The notes beneath the pieces were generated by a model that was given only the letters and a program-made list of their open reading frames with translations, was not told where the DNA came from and ran no database searches. A stretch of 34,993 bases of DNA from Clostridia bacterium (GTDB lineage: Bacteria > Bacillota > Sulfobacillia > JAJZYS01 > JAJYTV01). The stretch covers positions 1-34,993 of the forward strand of contig DAIBJA010000059.1 of the NCBI GenBank assembly GCA_027420455.1, written 5' to 3'. Both the position numbers and the translations under genes were made by a program. Of this stretch, positions 11,101 to 16,059 are shown piece after piece (within the stretch, counting starts at the first letter, position 1; every line of letters begins with the position of its first letter).

Positions 11101-11267
11101 TCATCCGCAAGTCGGCCACCACGGGAGCGGACGGCGAGGTGACCTGCACGTACAATGCCATCCCCGGCGAGGGCCTCGCCCATCACAGCGGCACGGTGAC
11201 GGCCACCATCATGGTGAACGGCGCCCCTGTGACGGCGTCCAGTCCGGAGATCTCCATCAGCGTGTGA
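5199..11267 (+). CDS. Giant SLH/Ig-repeat surface adhesin
   Basis: About 2022 residues from the GTG at 5199, chosen because a clean signal peptide follows at once (basic n-region 'RQRLPVAKR', hydrophobic core, Ala-rich cleavage zone). AAGGAG sits only 2 nt upstream of it, with GGAGG further back at 5181-5185. The frame stays open to 4905, but that stretch overlaps the structured leader and reads as non-coding. Domains: two SLH motifs (about 5400-5760); an IPT/TIG domain (about 5780-6020) resembling the one in the first gene; a 13-residue polyproline linker (about 6030-6063); an Ig-like domain (about 6064-6350); seven full Ig-like units of about 204 residues plus a shorter eighth (6360-about 10960); and a terminal Big_1-like domain. 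Each unit has 'LTGP..VTAGDSATYTLVL.D.Y.NPITGL', then 'QPVV.V.DQYGNVVTTD' and 'GDVLTFTDG'. SLH anchoring and the repeated stalk suggest a long adhesin or S-layer-associated fibre (inference). A 12-bp hairpin follows the stop. Confidence 0.85.
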   Translation: MSRQRLPVAKRVLGGLLGAVLTVASFASVFTFAARAPSAAAAAANETRGGFVAQLGQALCLVADTGAAQKYSDVSPGDPNFGAIMSASAQGWISGYPNGTFEPDGTLTREQMVKVEVIALGLGSQAAALSGQAPDYSDATSIGRWAWGFVNEATAIGIVHGFVDGSFGPTETFTTSEATDALGELTAYLAAHDQPVVTAVTPGSGAAGGTVAVSGSGFCGASGVAFGSLSAASFVVQSTSSLTAVAPSGSGTVDLTVTTAKGTSAKGSPDLFSYTTPPPPPPPPPPPPPHITSYSVQAVASLQAITVPAGTAIGSLALPTTVGVTLSGGASQNLGVTWNGGTPAYDGNAAGTYTFTGTLTLPSNVTNPSNLTAAQNVVVQAGPPAAATSSLTGPASAVTAGDSATYTLVLKDQYRNPIAGLAGQIALTQTGAGSGDVSFGAVTETATNGTYTFTATDDLAETFTVHATVAGLSLAASPETVTPAAASKLVIAREPSTTAAGALTTQPVVDVTDQYGNVAATDTSTVTAALTTGAGSLGGTTAATVTAGVASFKNLSIDTAAQGDVLTFTDGSLTPAVSQPFDVNPGGPSAKHSTLTGPAAAVTAGDSATYTLVLADRHDNPLTGLAGQITLGQAGAATGDVSFSSVTETSTPGTYTFTATDNTAEHFTVSATAEGLTLTAAEETVAPASASKLVIAVEPSTTAAGVLTTQPVVDVTDQYGNIVTTDASTVTASLTTGLGRLVGTAALQAASGVATFQNLELDQAAKGDVLTFTDGSLAQAVSQPFDVLPGAPSLTYSSLTGQTSVPAGDTITYTLVLADRYDNPITGVAAQIQLQAQGARPGDVQFNAVAEIGTPGSYAFTVSDTKAETFTVAATVGGTTVKAAPETVVAAAASQLIVATEPSTTVDGVLTTQPVIDITDVYGNVATTNTSTVTATLTTGPGTVQGTTSVSASAGVVTFTNLEIDQVGKGDVLTFTDGLTTVQSRAFNVPVGPASPAASILRGPAAETAGVSASYQLTLDDAYGNPIANLPGSAFTPSESGVANTAAFSYGAVTANPASPGTYTFTVTDDAAGTFTVSVAVQGVTIQANPETVTAAAASQLAITQEPSTSTPGVLTTQPVVQVEDQYGNVVTTDTSTVTAALTAGSGTLAGTTSLAAVTGVVTFTNLEIDQAGKGDVLTFTDGPKTAVSAAFNVPVGPPSQSTSTLRGPSQETAGASASYQLVLADRYGNPITGLLSTAFGLTETGVANTAAVSYGKVTENPSSPGTYTFTVTDDAAATFQVSAAVQGVTIQAASETVTAAAASRLVITQEPSTTAAGVLTTQPVVQVEDRYGNVVTTDASTVTASLTTGPGTLKGTVSLAAVAGVATFTNLEIDQMGKGDVLTFTDGALTSAPSAPFNVNPGAPSPTFSTLTGPTAPVMAGDVATYTLVLEDQYQNPITGLAGQVAPFQTGAGAGDVRFGGAAETSTLGTYTFTATDNTAESFTVSATAEGLTLQAAPETVAPAAASRLVITRQPSTTAAGVLTTQPVVQVEDRYGNLITTDASTVTASLTTGPGTLKGTVSLAAVAGIATFTNLEIDQVGQGDVLTFTDGALTLAPSAPFNVNPGAPSPTLSTLTGPTSPITAGDVATYTLVLEDQYKNPITGLAGQITMAQTGAGVGNVSFGGVAETSTLGTYTFTATDNTAESFTVSATAEGVTLKAAKETVVPAAASQLRITTEPSTTVAGVLTTQPVVEVTDQYGNVVTTNTSMVTAALTTGPGTLAGTTSVNAKAGVATFTNLEIDKAAQGDVLTFTTGTLSSASAPFNVAAGAPSPTYSSLTGPNGDVQAGVSATYTLVLADKYDNPITTGAISLSETGAALSSDVQFGSISTTSVLQQNAPITYVFTVTDDKAETFTVTATEGGVGITAKAETVVAGPAAQISLVSPTSANSLKALGSVDITFKVTDTYGNPVQGATVTFGKTGSLKGVIRKSATTGADGEVTCTYNAIPGEGLAHHSGTVTATIMVNGAPVTASSPEISISV
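6360..10960 (+). repeat. Tandem 612-bp coding repeats (7 full + 1 partial)
   Basis: Units begin near 6360, 6972, 7584, 8190, 8808, 9423, 10035 and 10644, giving spacings of 606-618 bp. Units 6 and 7 (about 9126-9740 and 9740-10350) share long near-identical DNA stretches, whereas units 4 and 5 form a second subtype with 'RGP..ETAG'. This suggests local duplication and ongoing homogenisation. Confidence 0.85.
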
Positions 11268-11286
11268 TGCACTAGGAGAGGCCGTA

Positions 11287-11317
11287 TCCGGGGGCCGGAT
11301 CTCTTCCGGCCCCCGGA
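11287..11317 (+). terminator. Hairpin after the giant adhesin
   Basis: A perfect 12-bp stem (TCCGGGGGCCGG / CCGGCCCCCGGA) with a 7-nt loop begins 20 nt after the stop codon. There is no T-tract, but position and strength fit a terminator in GC-rich DNA. Confidence 0.6.
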
Positions 11318-11701
11318 CACCCCTCCACGGACCGAAGCGATCAGGTCGCTGCGCAAGCGAAGAGTCCGAAACAGGCGAGCCGGCCCCTTTGGCGGGGCCG
11401 GCTCCGCGCGTCGTCTGGCGAGTGTGGGCGGTGGTCCGCACAGACCCCATTGGGGGGCCTTGGCAAGCTCCTGTCACGGCAGGCCGAGCGATGCGCAACG
11501 ACCCCCTGCGGTTCGGCTATGAGCGCCGACCTGCTAGGTGGATCCGCATGAGGGCGCCGACCTCCCGACAAAGGTCTCACGTGCTGGCGGAGGCAGGCTC
11601 GACAGGGTTCCGTTTTTGCGGTGCGTTGCCACGCGAGGTCCGTTGGGCCAAGCATGCCGCGGCAAGAGGCCTGGTTGCCTGGACGGCTCGGGCGGACGCG
11701 C
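11318..11701. other. Intergenic region with a second strong hairpin
   Basis: A perfect 11-bp stem lies at 11377-11404 (GAGCCGGCCCC / GGGGCCGGCTC, 6-nt loop), possibly the terminator of the minus-strand toxin-antitoxin operon that ends at 11702. The rest carries only overlapping, domain-free frames on both strands, so I call no gene. Confidence 0.5.
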
Positions 11702-12199
11702 TCAGGGGAGCAGGGCCACGACCTGGAGGTCCGGGAAGAAGCTGCGGTATGGTCCCACATCGTTGGTGAGAAGAGCACAGTCGTAGCGGAGAGCATGAGC
11801 ACCGATCAAGAAATCGGACAAAACGTGCTTCGGCTTCCCTAGGTCGGCATGACAGGAGTGGCACCGGAACCTCTGTCGGGTGCCACATTGAGGGCATTCG
11901 TACTCCGCTGGTCTTCTGGTGCCTAGATACCGGTTAAAGGCTGCGGCGGCGTAAGCCCAGACCTCGCGATCCCAGCGGTCATCGATCTCGATGCCCGCCT
12001 CGCCAAGTCTCGCACTGAGTTCTGGCTCGTCCCACTTGCCGATCGCGAGGAGTTCCGACATGACTGGGCCACCTACGACGACCGCTCCCAAACCAGCGGC
12101 ACCCTGGAGGGCACGGACCGCGGCATCGGCTAAGGCAGCATCTTGATCGAGTAGGAGGTAGCTCAACACGTTGGTGTCCACCGAAGTTGCCACGATCAC
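11702..12199 (-). CDS. VapC-like PIN toxin with zinc-ribbon insertion
   Basis: 165 residues, GTG start at 12199 overlapping the antitoxin stop by 4 nt (GTGA), so translation is coupled. PIN-domain acidic residues are visible: D8 in 'VDTNVL', E49 in 'MSELL', D129 in 'LSDFLIGAHAL' and D147 in 'LLTNDVG'. PIN toxins are Mg-dependent ribonucleases, often cutting tRNA or rRNA. Between the second and third acidic positions sits a C-x2-C-x7-C-x2-C zinc-ribbon-like insertion (C102, C105, C113, C116), which explains the length above the usual 130 or so residues. The partner is the AbrB-type antitoxin just upstream. The insertion could bind RNA, bind the antitoxin or stabilise the fold (inference). Confidence 0.85.
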   Translation of the reverse strand: MIVATSVDTNVLSYLLLDQDAALADAAVRALQGAAGLGAVVVGGPVMSELLAIGKWDEPELSARLGEAGIEIDDRWDREVWAYAAAAFNRYLGTRRPAEYECPQCGTRQRFRCHSCHADLGKPKHVLSDFLIGAHALRYDCALLTNDVGPYRSFFPDLQVVALLP

Positions 12200-12513
12200 T
12201 CACTACCTTCAGGCGGCAACAGGTCAAGGGATGGCCGGCGTACCTCGCGCAGGCGCTGCTGAACCGTTTCGGTGTCCTGCCCCCATGCCCCGCGCAGTTT
12301 GTTGAAGCGGCCATCCTCGGGGGTGTGCCTGCGCATGAGAATCGACCCGTCTGCTTGCGGTGAAAACGTTAGGCGAGACCCCTCTCGCAACTCGGCCCAC
12401 TCCCTCAAAGGCTGGGGGATGACCACCTGACCTCGCGCAGACATCTTGCCTTCGAACGACTTATCGGGGACTTCGCGTCGTCTCACTTCTGTGCCACCCC
12501 GCACGCTGGACAT
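12196..12513 (-). CDS. AbrB/SpoVT-type antitoxin
   Basis: 105 residues. The core 'MSARGQVVIPQPLREWAELREG..LTF' (about residues 24-55) is a swapped-hairpin AbrB DNA-binding domain, as in VapB and MazE antitoxins. The C-terminal part, with 'FNKLRGAWG' and a basic-acidic helix, is the usual toxin-binding tail. The ATG at 12513 is preceded by AGGTGA about 6 nt upstream. It overlaps the PIN toxin start by 4 nt. A perfect inverted repeat 20 bp upstream is a likely autoregulatory operator. The 22 or so residues before the AbrB core are longer than usual; an internal ATG at the 'MSARG' position could also start a shorter protein. Confidence 0.85.
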   Translation of the reverse strand: MSSVRGGTEVRRREVPDKSFEGKMSARGQVVIPQPLREWAELREGSRLTFSPQADGSILMRRHTPEDGRFNKLRGAWGQDTETVQQRLREVRRPSLDLLPPEGSE

Positions 12514-12529
12514 CGCGGCTCACCTACAA

Positions 12530-12557
12530 ATGATATGATCTAACTCCACTGATCATA
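12530..12557 (-). promoter_or_regulatory. Antitoxin promoter with operator-like inverted repeat
   Basis: TATGATC (12534-12540), 10-bp spacer, GATCATA (12551-12557): a perfect 7-bp inverted repeat just upstream of the AbrB antitoxin gene. On the minus strand TATCAT (complement of 12530-12535), a 5/6 match to the -10 box, overlaps the proximal half-site; no convincing -35 is seen. Binding here would block the promoter. Confidence 0.55.
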
Positions 12558-12660
12558 CCACATACGTCTTACCGAAATCGTCTTACTCGTTAGGATCTGC
12601 AAGGCTTCCGTATCTGGACGAGGCTTCCTTCGCTCGGTCACGACATTCGTTTGACGTTCT

Positions 12661-12681
12661 CCCCGCGGCTAAAGCCGGGGG
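12661..12681. repeat. IS right-end hairpin (after tnpB)
   Basis: CCCC-G-CGGC-TAAA-GCCG-GGGG: an 8-bp stem with one bulged base and a TAAA loop. The tnpB stop codon lies inside this hairpin. It matches the opposite-end copy in architecture and loop. Confidence 0.8.
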
Positions 12682-12800
12682 ATTCTTTCTCGGTCCTGGC
12701 GGGCCGAGCTACACCGCATGTGCGGCGTGTACCGCACACCGATGGGGGACGCCATAGCCCCGACTACTGGGCCTGAGCCCAGATACTTGGCGCGGATGTT
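12661..12800 (-). ncRNA. Possible TnpB guide (reRNA/omega RNA)
   Basis: In studied IS605 elements the TnpB guide RNA is transcribed from the 3' end of tnpB into the right end, with the guide taken from flanking DNA. The tnpB tail plus the right-end hairpin here occupies that position. Boundaries are approximate; no direct sequence proof is available. Confidence 0.3.
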
Positions 12801-13886
12801 GTACGCGCCGACACCGTCTCGGTGGTAGTGGAAGCCGCAGACGCAGCGGTACTCCCGTCCTCTCGGCTTGTGCCGCCGGCCACAGGCCGGGCAGGTCTGC
12901 GACGTGAACGCCTCATCCTGCAGGGCAACCTCCATACCCAAACATTCCGCCTTGTAGGTGAGCATGTGTCGCATCTGGCCGTGCAGCATCTGGTGGATCT
13001 TCTGGTTCGCCGTGTGGCCGTAGTCCAGCCCCTGGCGGATGTCCCGCAAATCGCCGATGACCACCTTATGCACCCCGCTCGCGTGGAGGGTGGAAATTAG
13101 TGTGGTGGTCTCTTTGTGCAGGATGTCCCGGATCTGGTTGTCCAGCTTGCGAAGCTGGCGCTTCTTCGAACGCACGAGACGCCACCAGCGGCGCGAATGC
13201 TTTTGCTTCGTGTCGATCAGGTGGGCGAGTTCCGCCTTGATCTTGTTCTGATAGCGCCGCTTCGACCGCAAGAGCCTGCCGTTTGCGATGACACACCGCC
13301 CGCCGTCGTGGGCGACCGCCAGATGCACCTCCCCGAGGTCCACGCCCGCGACTTCGGATCCCTGCGCGACGGCCCGTGCGGCTCTGACGTAGGTGGCCCG
13401 CAGCTCGTACTGACGGCCGTCCCAGCCCATCTCGACGAGGCGCGGCAGGTCCCACCGCCAAGGCACGCGGAGAGGCTCGTTGCCTTTGCCGTTGGAGAGG
13501 ATGAGTTCGCCATCACGCAGACGGATGGCGCTCGACTTCCATTGCACCTTGAAGTAACGCCTACGTCGATGTGGCGGGCGCGCGTCAGGATCTGTCTTAT
13601 GGCGGGTCCTCCAGGATTGCAAGGATGCGTAGAACGCCTGAACCACCGCGTCGGCGCTGTGGGCGTGCAGGGCGTCCGAGTTGTGCCAGCGCATCGAGCT
13701 GGAGGCTTTGAGCCAGACGCCCTTCCTGCGCACCGTGCGCCAGAACGCGACCACGGTGCGAGAGTAGAGCTCGCCCGCCGCCCGTGCGAGTGCATCCATC
13801 TGATCGCTTCGTCCGATCTTTAGACGGCGGACGACGTGCCGCTCAGACCCGCTTCTGGTTCTCGATGTACTGCTTGACCACGGCAA
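12669..13886 (-). CDS. tnpB: TnpB-type RNA-guided nuclease (IS605 OrfB)
   Basis: About 405 residues from a TTG at 13886 that has GGAGGTG exactly 6 nt upstream (complement of 13893-13899). The next start, ATG 13799, would cut into the conserved N-terminus, and there is none between the tnpA stop and the conserved 'VVRRLKIGR'. RuvC-I is 'AGVDLGEVHLAVA' (D183) and RuvC-III is 'HYHRDGVGAYNI' (D357). The zinc ribbon lies between them, C332-x2-C335 and C348-x-C350. At RuvC-II the usual 'IEDL' reads 'VVIGDLRDIRQG', so the common catalytic Glu is Gly (about residue 278). TnpB proteins cut DNA next to a TAM under guidance of an RNA from the element end, which favours retention of the element. The gene overlaps tnpA by 44 nt and ends inside the right-end hairpin. 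It appears full length. Confidence 0.88.
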   Translation of the reverse strand: MPWSSSTSRTRSGSERHVVRRLKIGRSDQMDALARAAGELYSRTVVAFWRTVRRKGVWLKASSSMRWHNSDALHAHSADAVVQAFYASLQSWRTRHKTDPDARPPHRRRRYFKVQWKSSAIRLRDGELILSNGKGNEPLRVPWRWDLPRLVEMGWDGRQYELRATYVRAARAVAQGSEVAGVDLGEVHLAVAHDGGRCVIANGRLLRSKRRYQNKIKAELAHLIDTKQKHSRRWWRLVRSKKRQLRKLDNQIRDILHKETTTLISTLHASGVHKVVIGDLRDIRQGLDYGHTANQKIHQMLHGQMRHMLTYKAECLGMEVALQDEAFTSQTCPACGRRHKPRGREYRCVCGFHYHRDGVGAYNIRAKYLGSGPVVGAMASPIGVRYTPHMRCSSARQDRERIPRL

Positions 13887-14180
13887 GCGGAACACCTCCG
13901 ACTGTGGCCACGAAGTAGCTGTTGGTCCAAAGCGTCGGGAGACGCTTTTTAAGCCACGGAAACTCTTCACGCAGCAGCCGGGACGATCGGCCTTTGAGCA
14001 GCTTGATCAAGCGGTGCATTCCGAACTGCGGGTCGACATCGACCAGCAGATGCACGTGGTCCGGCATCACCTCCATTTCGATGATCTCAGCTCGCAGATC
14101 TGCAGCGGATAGCGCCAACACCTCCTTCAGTACTTGCAGGAGTAGACGACGTTGCGGTTGGACTTGAACTGCCGCTCCAT
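13843..14180 (-). pseudogene. tnpA: IS200/IS605 TnpA (Y1 transposase), internal deletion and frameshift
   Basis: The C-terminal two-thirds is well conserved: 'LRAEIIEMEVMPDHVHLLVDVDP' contains the HUH motif (HVH), 'LKGRSSRLLREEFPWL' and 'LPTLWTNSYFVATVGG' follow, and 'KQYIENQ' carries the catalytic Tyr. The N-terminus is wrong in this frame. In the neighbouring frame the ATG at 14180 gives 'MERQFKSNRNVVYSCKY' and then a stop (14127-14129). 'VVYSCKY' is the family's normal first strand, usually followed by 'HVVWCPKYRR' and a short linker before '.LKE'. That stretch is missing and the frames do not join, so a deletion of about 60 nt, not divisible by three, has fused the two parts. An alternative TTG at 14187 would give a 114-residue protein lacking the native N-terminus, probably inactive. 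Confidence 0.8.
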
Positions 14181-14232
14181 AGCTCAACTATAACACCTAT
14201 TTGCTGGAAGCAGCGGATCGATCCGGCCTTAT

Positions 14233-14253
14233 CCCCATGGCTAAAGCCAGGGG
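14233..14253. repeat. IS left-end hairpin (before tnpA)
   Basis: CCCC-A-TGGC-TAAA-GCCA-GGGG: same bulged 8-bp stem and same TAAA loop in the same orientation as 12661-12681, as expected for the recognition hairpins of an IS200/IS605 transposase. Confidence 0.8.
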
Positions 14254-14525
14254 CTTGCGGCCGGGGTCCTCGGTCAAGAAGAAAGTTCATAGGTGCGGAT
14301 CCTCAGGCTCGTCCTCTACCCGCTCGATCACCAGCCCCGCGTCCCACATGGTGAGGAAGCGAAGAACCAGGCAAGATTCCCAACTCGGCTCGCTTTGCGC
14401 TCACGCTCGTCGGCGCTGACAACCACTTCCGGGCGGCACGCTCTTCATCGAGGGTCGGTTCGCTCAGTCACGCAGGTTAGCTGTGGGACAGCGAGCCACC
14501 TTGCTGAGAATCCTGTACTCGGTGA
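14254..14525. other. IS-flanking region without a gene
   Basis: About 270 bp between the IS left-end hairpin and the DruA-like remnant. Only domain-free short frames are seen. It may be the decayed 5' part of the gene whose remnant follows. Confidence 0.4.
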
Positions 14526-14768
14526 CCGGAGCTTGCGCGTTACCGCGTGCGGATCGTCAACCAGAGCCGGTTCCTGATCCTGCCCGGGATCACGGTGCCG
14601 CATCTGGCGAGTCATGCTCTGGCGCTTACGGCACGGCAGCTGCCACAGGACTGGGCGGTGCGCTATGGCTATATGCCGGTGTTGTTCAAGACGTTTGTCG
14701 AGCCGCCGTGGACCCGGTGGCCTCCGATGCCCGTATCTCCGGAGACCTTCCCGGAGAGGACCTCCTGA
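14526..14768 (+). pseudogene. DruA-like (DUF4338) gene remnant
   Basis: A single frame encodes 'RIVNQSRFLILPGITVPHL' followed by 'ASHALALTARQLPQDW' and 'RYGYMPVLFKTFVE'. This resembles the conserved block of DUF4338/DruA proteins, whose usual form is 'NNARFLILPWV.V.NLASH.LAL..R.LP.DW...YG..PVLLETFV'. DruA belongs to Druantia anti-phage systems, and the same domain occurs as stand-alone genes near transposons. Intact proteins exceed 250 residues. Here an in-frame stop lies directly upstream (14523-14525), and the homology ends abruptly after 'FVE' where 'F.GTCY.AANW' is expected. It is therefore a fragment left by decay or by insertion of the neighbouring IS. Identification is from remembered consensus, without a search. 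Confidence 0.55.
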
Positions 14769-14885
14769 CATACCATCAGGAGGTCAATCCCGACTGGCTA
14801 CGCCAACTGCCGTCGGCGCGGCGTTACAGGCGGTGGCGCCGGGAGGCGTCGGAAGACTCCCGAGGAAAGCAGTAGGAGACCCGGA

Positions 14886-14920
14886 TTGACGCGTAGTACG
14901 CAACGTTCTACACTCAAAGC
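14886..14920 (+). promoter_or_regulatory. Promoter and operator of the Phd/VapC pair (leaderless)
   Basis: TTGACG (14886-14891) and TACACT (14909-14914) are separated by exactly 17 bp, a good sigma-A-type promoter. The ATG is at 14921, where transcription would start, and there is no Shine-Dalgarno sequence, so the mRNA is probably leaderless. An imperfect palindrome (14893-14911: GTAG, ACG, CGT, CTAC arms, 7 of 9 pairs) covers the spacer and -10 box and is a likely antitoxin operator. Confidence 0.6.
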
Positions 14921-15205
14921 ATGGAAGAGCAAGTGCCGGTGCGTGAGTTGAACCAGCGTACCAGTTCCATCCTTGCGAAGGTCGAGAAGGGCACTGCGAT
15001 TACGATCACCCGCGATGGGCGCCCCATTGCCCGACTCGTTCCCATCGCGGGGGCATCGCCCAGTCTCGATCGACTGGTCGCGGCGGGTCTAGTGACTGCT
15101 CCTGCGGTGCGCGAGCCCGTGCCTATACCCGCGACCTACGGCGAGCAAATGCCGAGCGACGTGGCGCAGAAGCTCGTGGCCGATCGCGAGTCGGAACGCG
15201 CATGA
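14921..15205 (+). CDS. Phd/YefM-type antitoxin
   Basis: 94 residues. The N-terminal part 'VPVRELNQRTSSILAKVEKG' and 'ITITRDGRPIARLVPI' is the Phd/YefM DNA-binding dimerisation fold; the C-terminal half is the flexible toxin-binding tail. It overlaps the PIN toxin by 4 nt (ATGA), the standard arrangement for translational coupling. The protein is expected to neutralise the toxin and repress its own promoter, which carries a palindrome over the -10 box. The start is fixed by the promoter position and family alignment, not by a ribosome binding site. Confidence 0.9.
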   Translation: MEEQVPVRELNQRTSSILAKVEKGTAITITRDGRPIARLVPIAGASPSLDRLVAAGLVTAPAVREPVPIPATYGEQMPSDVAQKLVADRESERA

Positions 15206-15603
15206 TCTACCTCGATTCGTCGGCCGTCGTAAAGCTGGTGCGGCGGGAACCCGGATCCGACGCCCTAGCGGCATGGCTCCAGGCGCAGGGCGACGTTGCG
15301 CTTGTCTCTTCATGCCTTGTCGAAGTAGAGGTACCGCGAGCCATCCGCCGCTATGACCCTGACTCCCTAGCACACGTTGAGCAAGTGATTGCTCGTCTCT
15401 ACAAAGTGGAGATCGACGTGAAGATTCGCGCCATGGCGGCGGCCTACGACGACAGAATGCTTCGCAGTCTGGACGCGATCCACTTGGCGACTGCGGAACT
15501 ACTAGAGAGCGCTACGCACGAATTGGCAGGTTTGGTCGCCTACGATGATCGCTTACTGGTTGCGGCACAGGCGCGAGGATTGAAGACGGTTCGGCCGGCC
15601 TGA
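15202..15603 (+). CDS. vapC: VapC-family PIN ribonuclease toxin
   Basis: 133 residues, the usual VapC size. PIN acidic residues: D5 in 'YLDSSAVVKL', E41 or E43 in 'LVEVEVPRA', D91 in 'SLDAIHLATAEL' and D115/D116 in 'VAYDDRLLVAA'. It is expected to be an Mg-dependent endoribonuclease that arrests translation when not bound by the antitoxin encoded just upstream. It is the last gene of a two-gene operon; a hairpin plus T4 lies about 210 bp downstream. It is unrelated in detail to the zinc-ribbon PIN toxin at 11702-12199, which has a different antitoxin class. Confidence 0.9.
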   Translation: MIYLDSSAVVKLVRREPGSDALAAWLQAQGDVALVSSCLVEVEVPRAIRRYDPDSLAHVEQVIARLYKVEIDVKIRAMAAAYDDRMLRSLDAIHLATAELLESATHELAGLVAYDDRLLVAAQARGLKTVRPA

Positions 15604-16059
15604 AGAAGAACGGGGGGCCGCAGGAGATAGGCGCGGTAGAGCGGCGTCTGGGACTTAGTAGTGGACTACATGGCTTGTCGCGGGCACTTGGTCTCTAGAC
15701 AGGCGGATTTCCGCATACAACAACCGGGAGCGCCCCTCAGCGAAGAAGAACGCTCCCAGTTTCCAGCGGTCCGACCCGGCGCAGAGAGATCTGTTTAGGT
15801 TTCCCCGGCTAGGTAGCCCGCTGCGAACGGGCTACTTTTGCTTTGCTCGGGACCTTGCCGCGACCAGGTACCTGCGAACGCGATGGTCGCCAAGGCGACC
15901 TTCACGGACAGGACCAGGTGTATGGCCAGATGCACCACCGCCCGTCGTTCCGTCTGCGGTCTGCCAGATCGCGTTGCCCCTGTGGATTCCGACATCTAGC
16001 CTGCGCAGCCGGTTCTGCGTGGTGGGCAGGCGGCTGCCCCTGGGCGGAACCACCTGCGG
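15604..16059. other. Intergenic region between convergent genes
   Basis: 456 bp. It holds a long-loop inverted repeat (GGGAGCG 15726-15732 / CGCTCCC 15751-15757) and an intrinsic terminator at 15813-15839. No ORF here has a domain or ribosome binding site. No tRNA signature was found. Confidence 0.5.
15813..15839 (+). terminator. Rho-independent terminator
   Basis: GTAGCCCG (15813-15820) pairs perfectly with CGGGCTAC (15828-15835), 7-nt loop, followed by TTTT. Best read as the plus-strand terminator of the Phd/VapC operon, though 210 bp from its end. Confidence 0.7.

Larger units (their letters stand above)
12661..14253 (-). mobile_element. IS200/IS605-family element with broken tnpA
   Basis: The element comprises tnpA (degenerate) and tnpB on the minus strand, bounded by two similar subterminal hairpins at 12661-12681 and 14233-14253. 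IS200/IS605 elements move as single strands through a Y1 HUH transposase and have no terminal inverted repeats, so the exact ends, probably 5-30 nt beyond the hairpins, cannot be fixed from this sequence. Because tnpA is disrupted, the copy is probably immobile unless helped in trans. Confidence 0.85.

Noticed and set aside
11341-11802. Overlapping open frames on both strands between the adhesin and the PIN toxin
   Set aside because: No domain, and the minus frame runs into the toxin gene in a different frame; two strong hairpins occupy part of the region.
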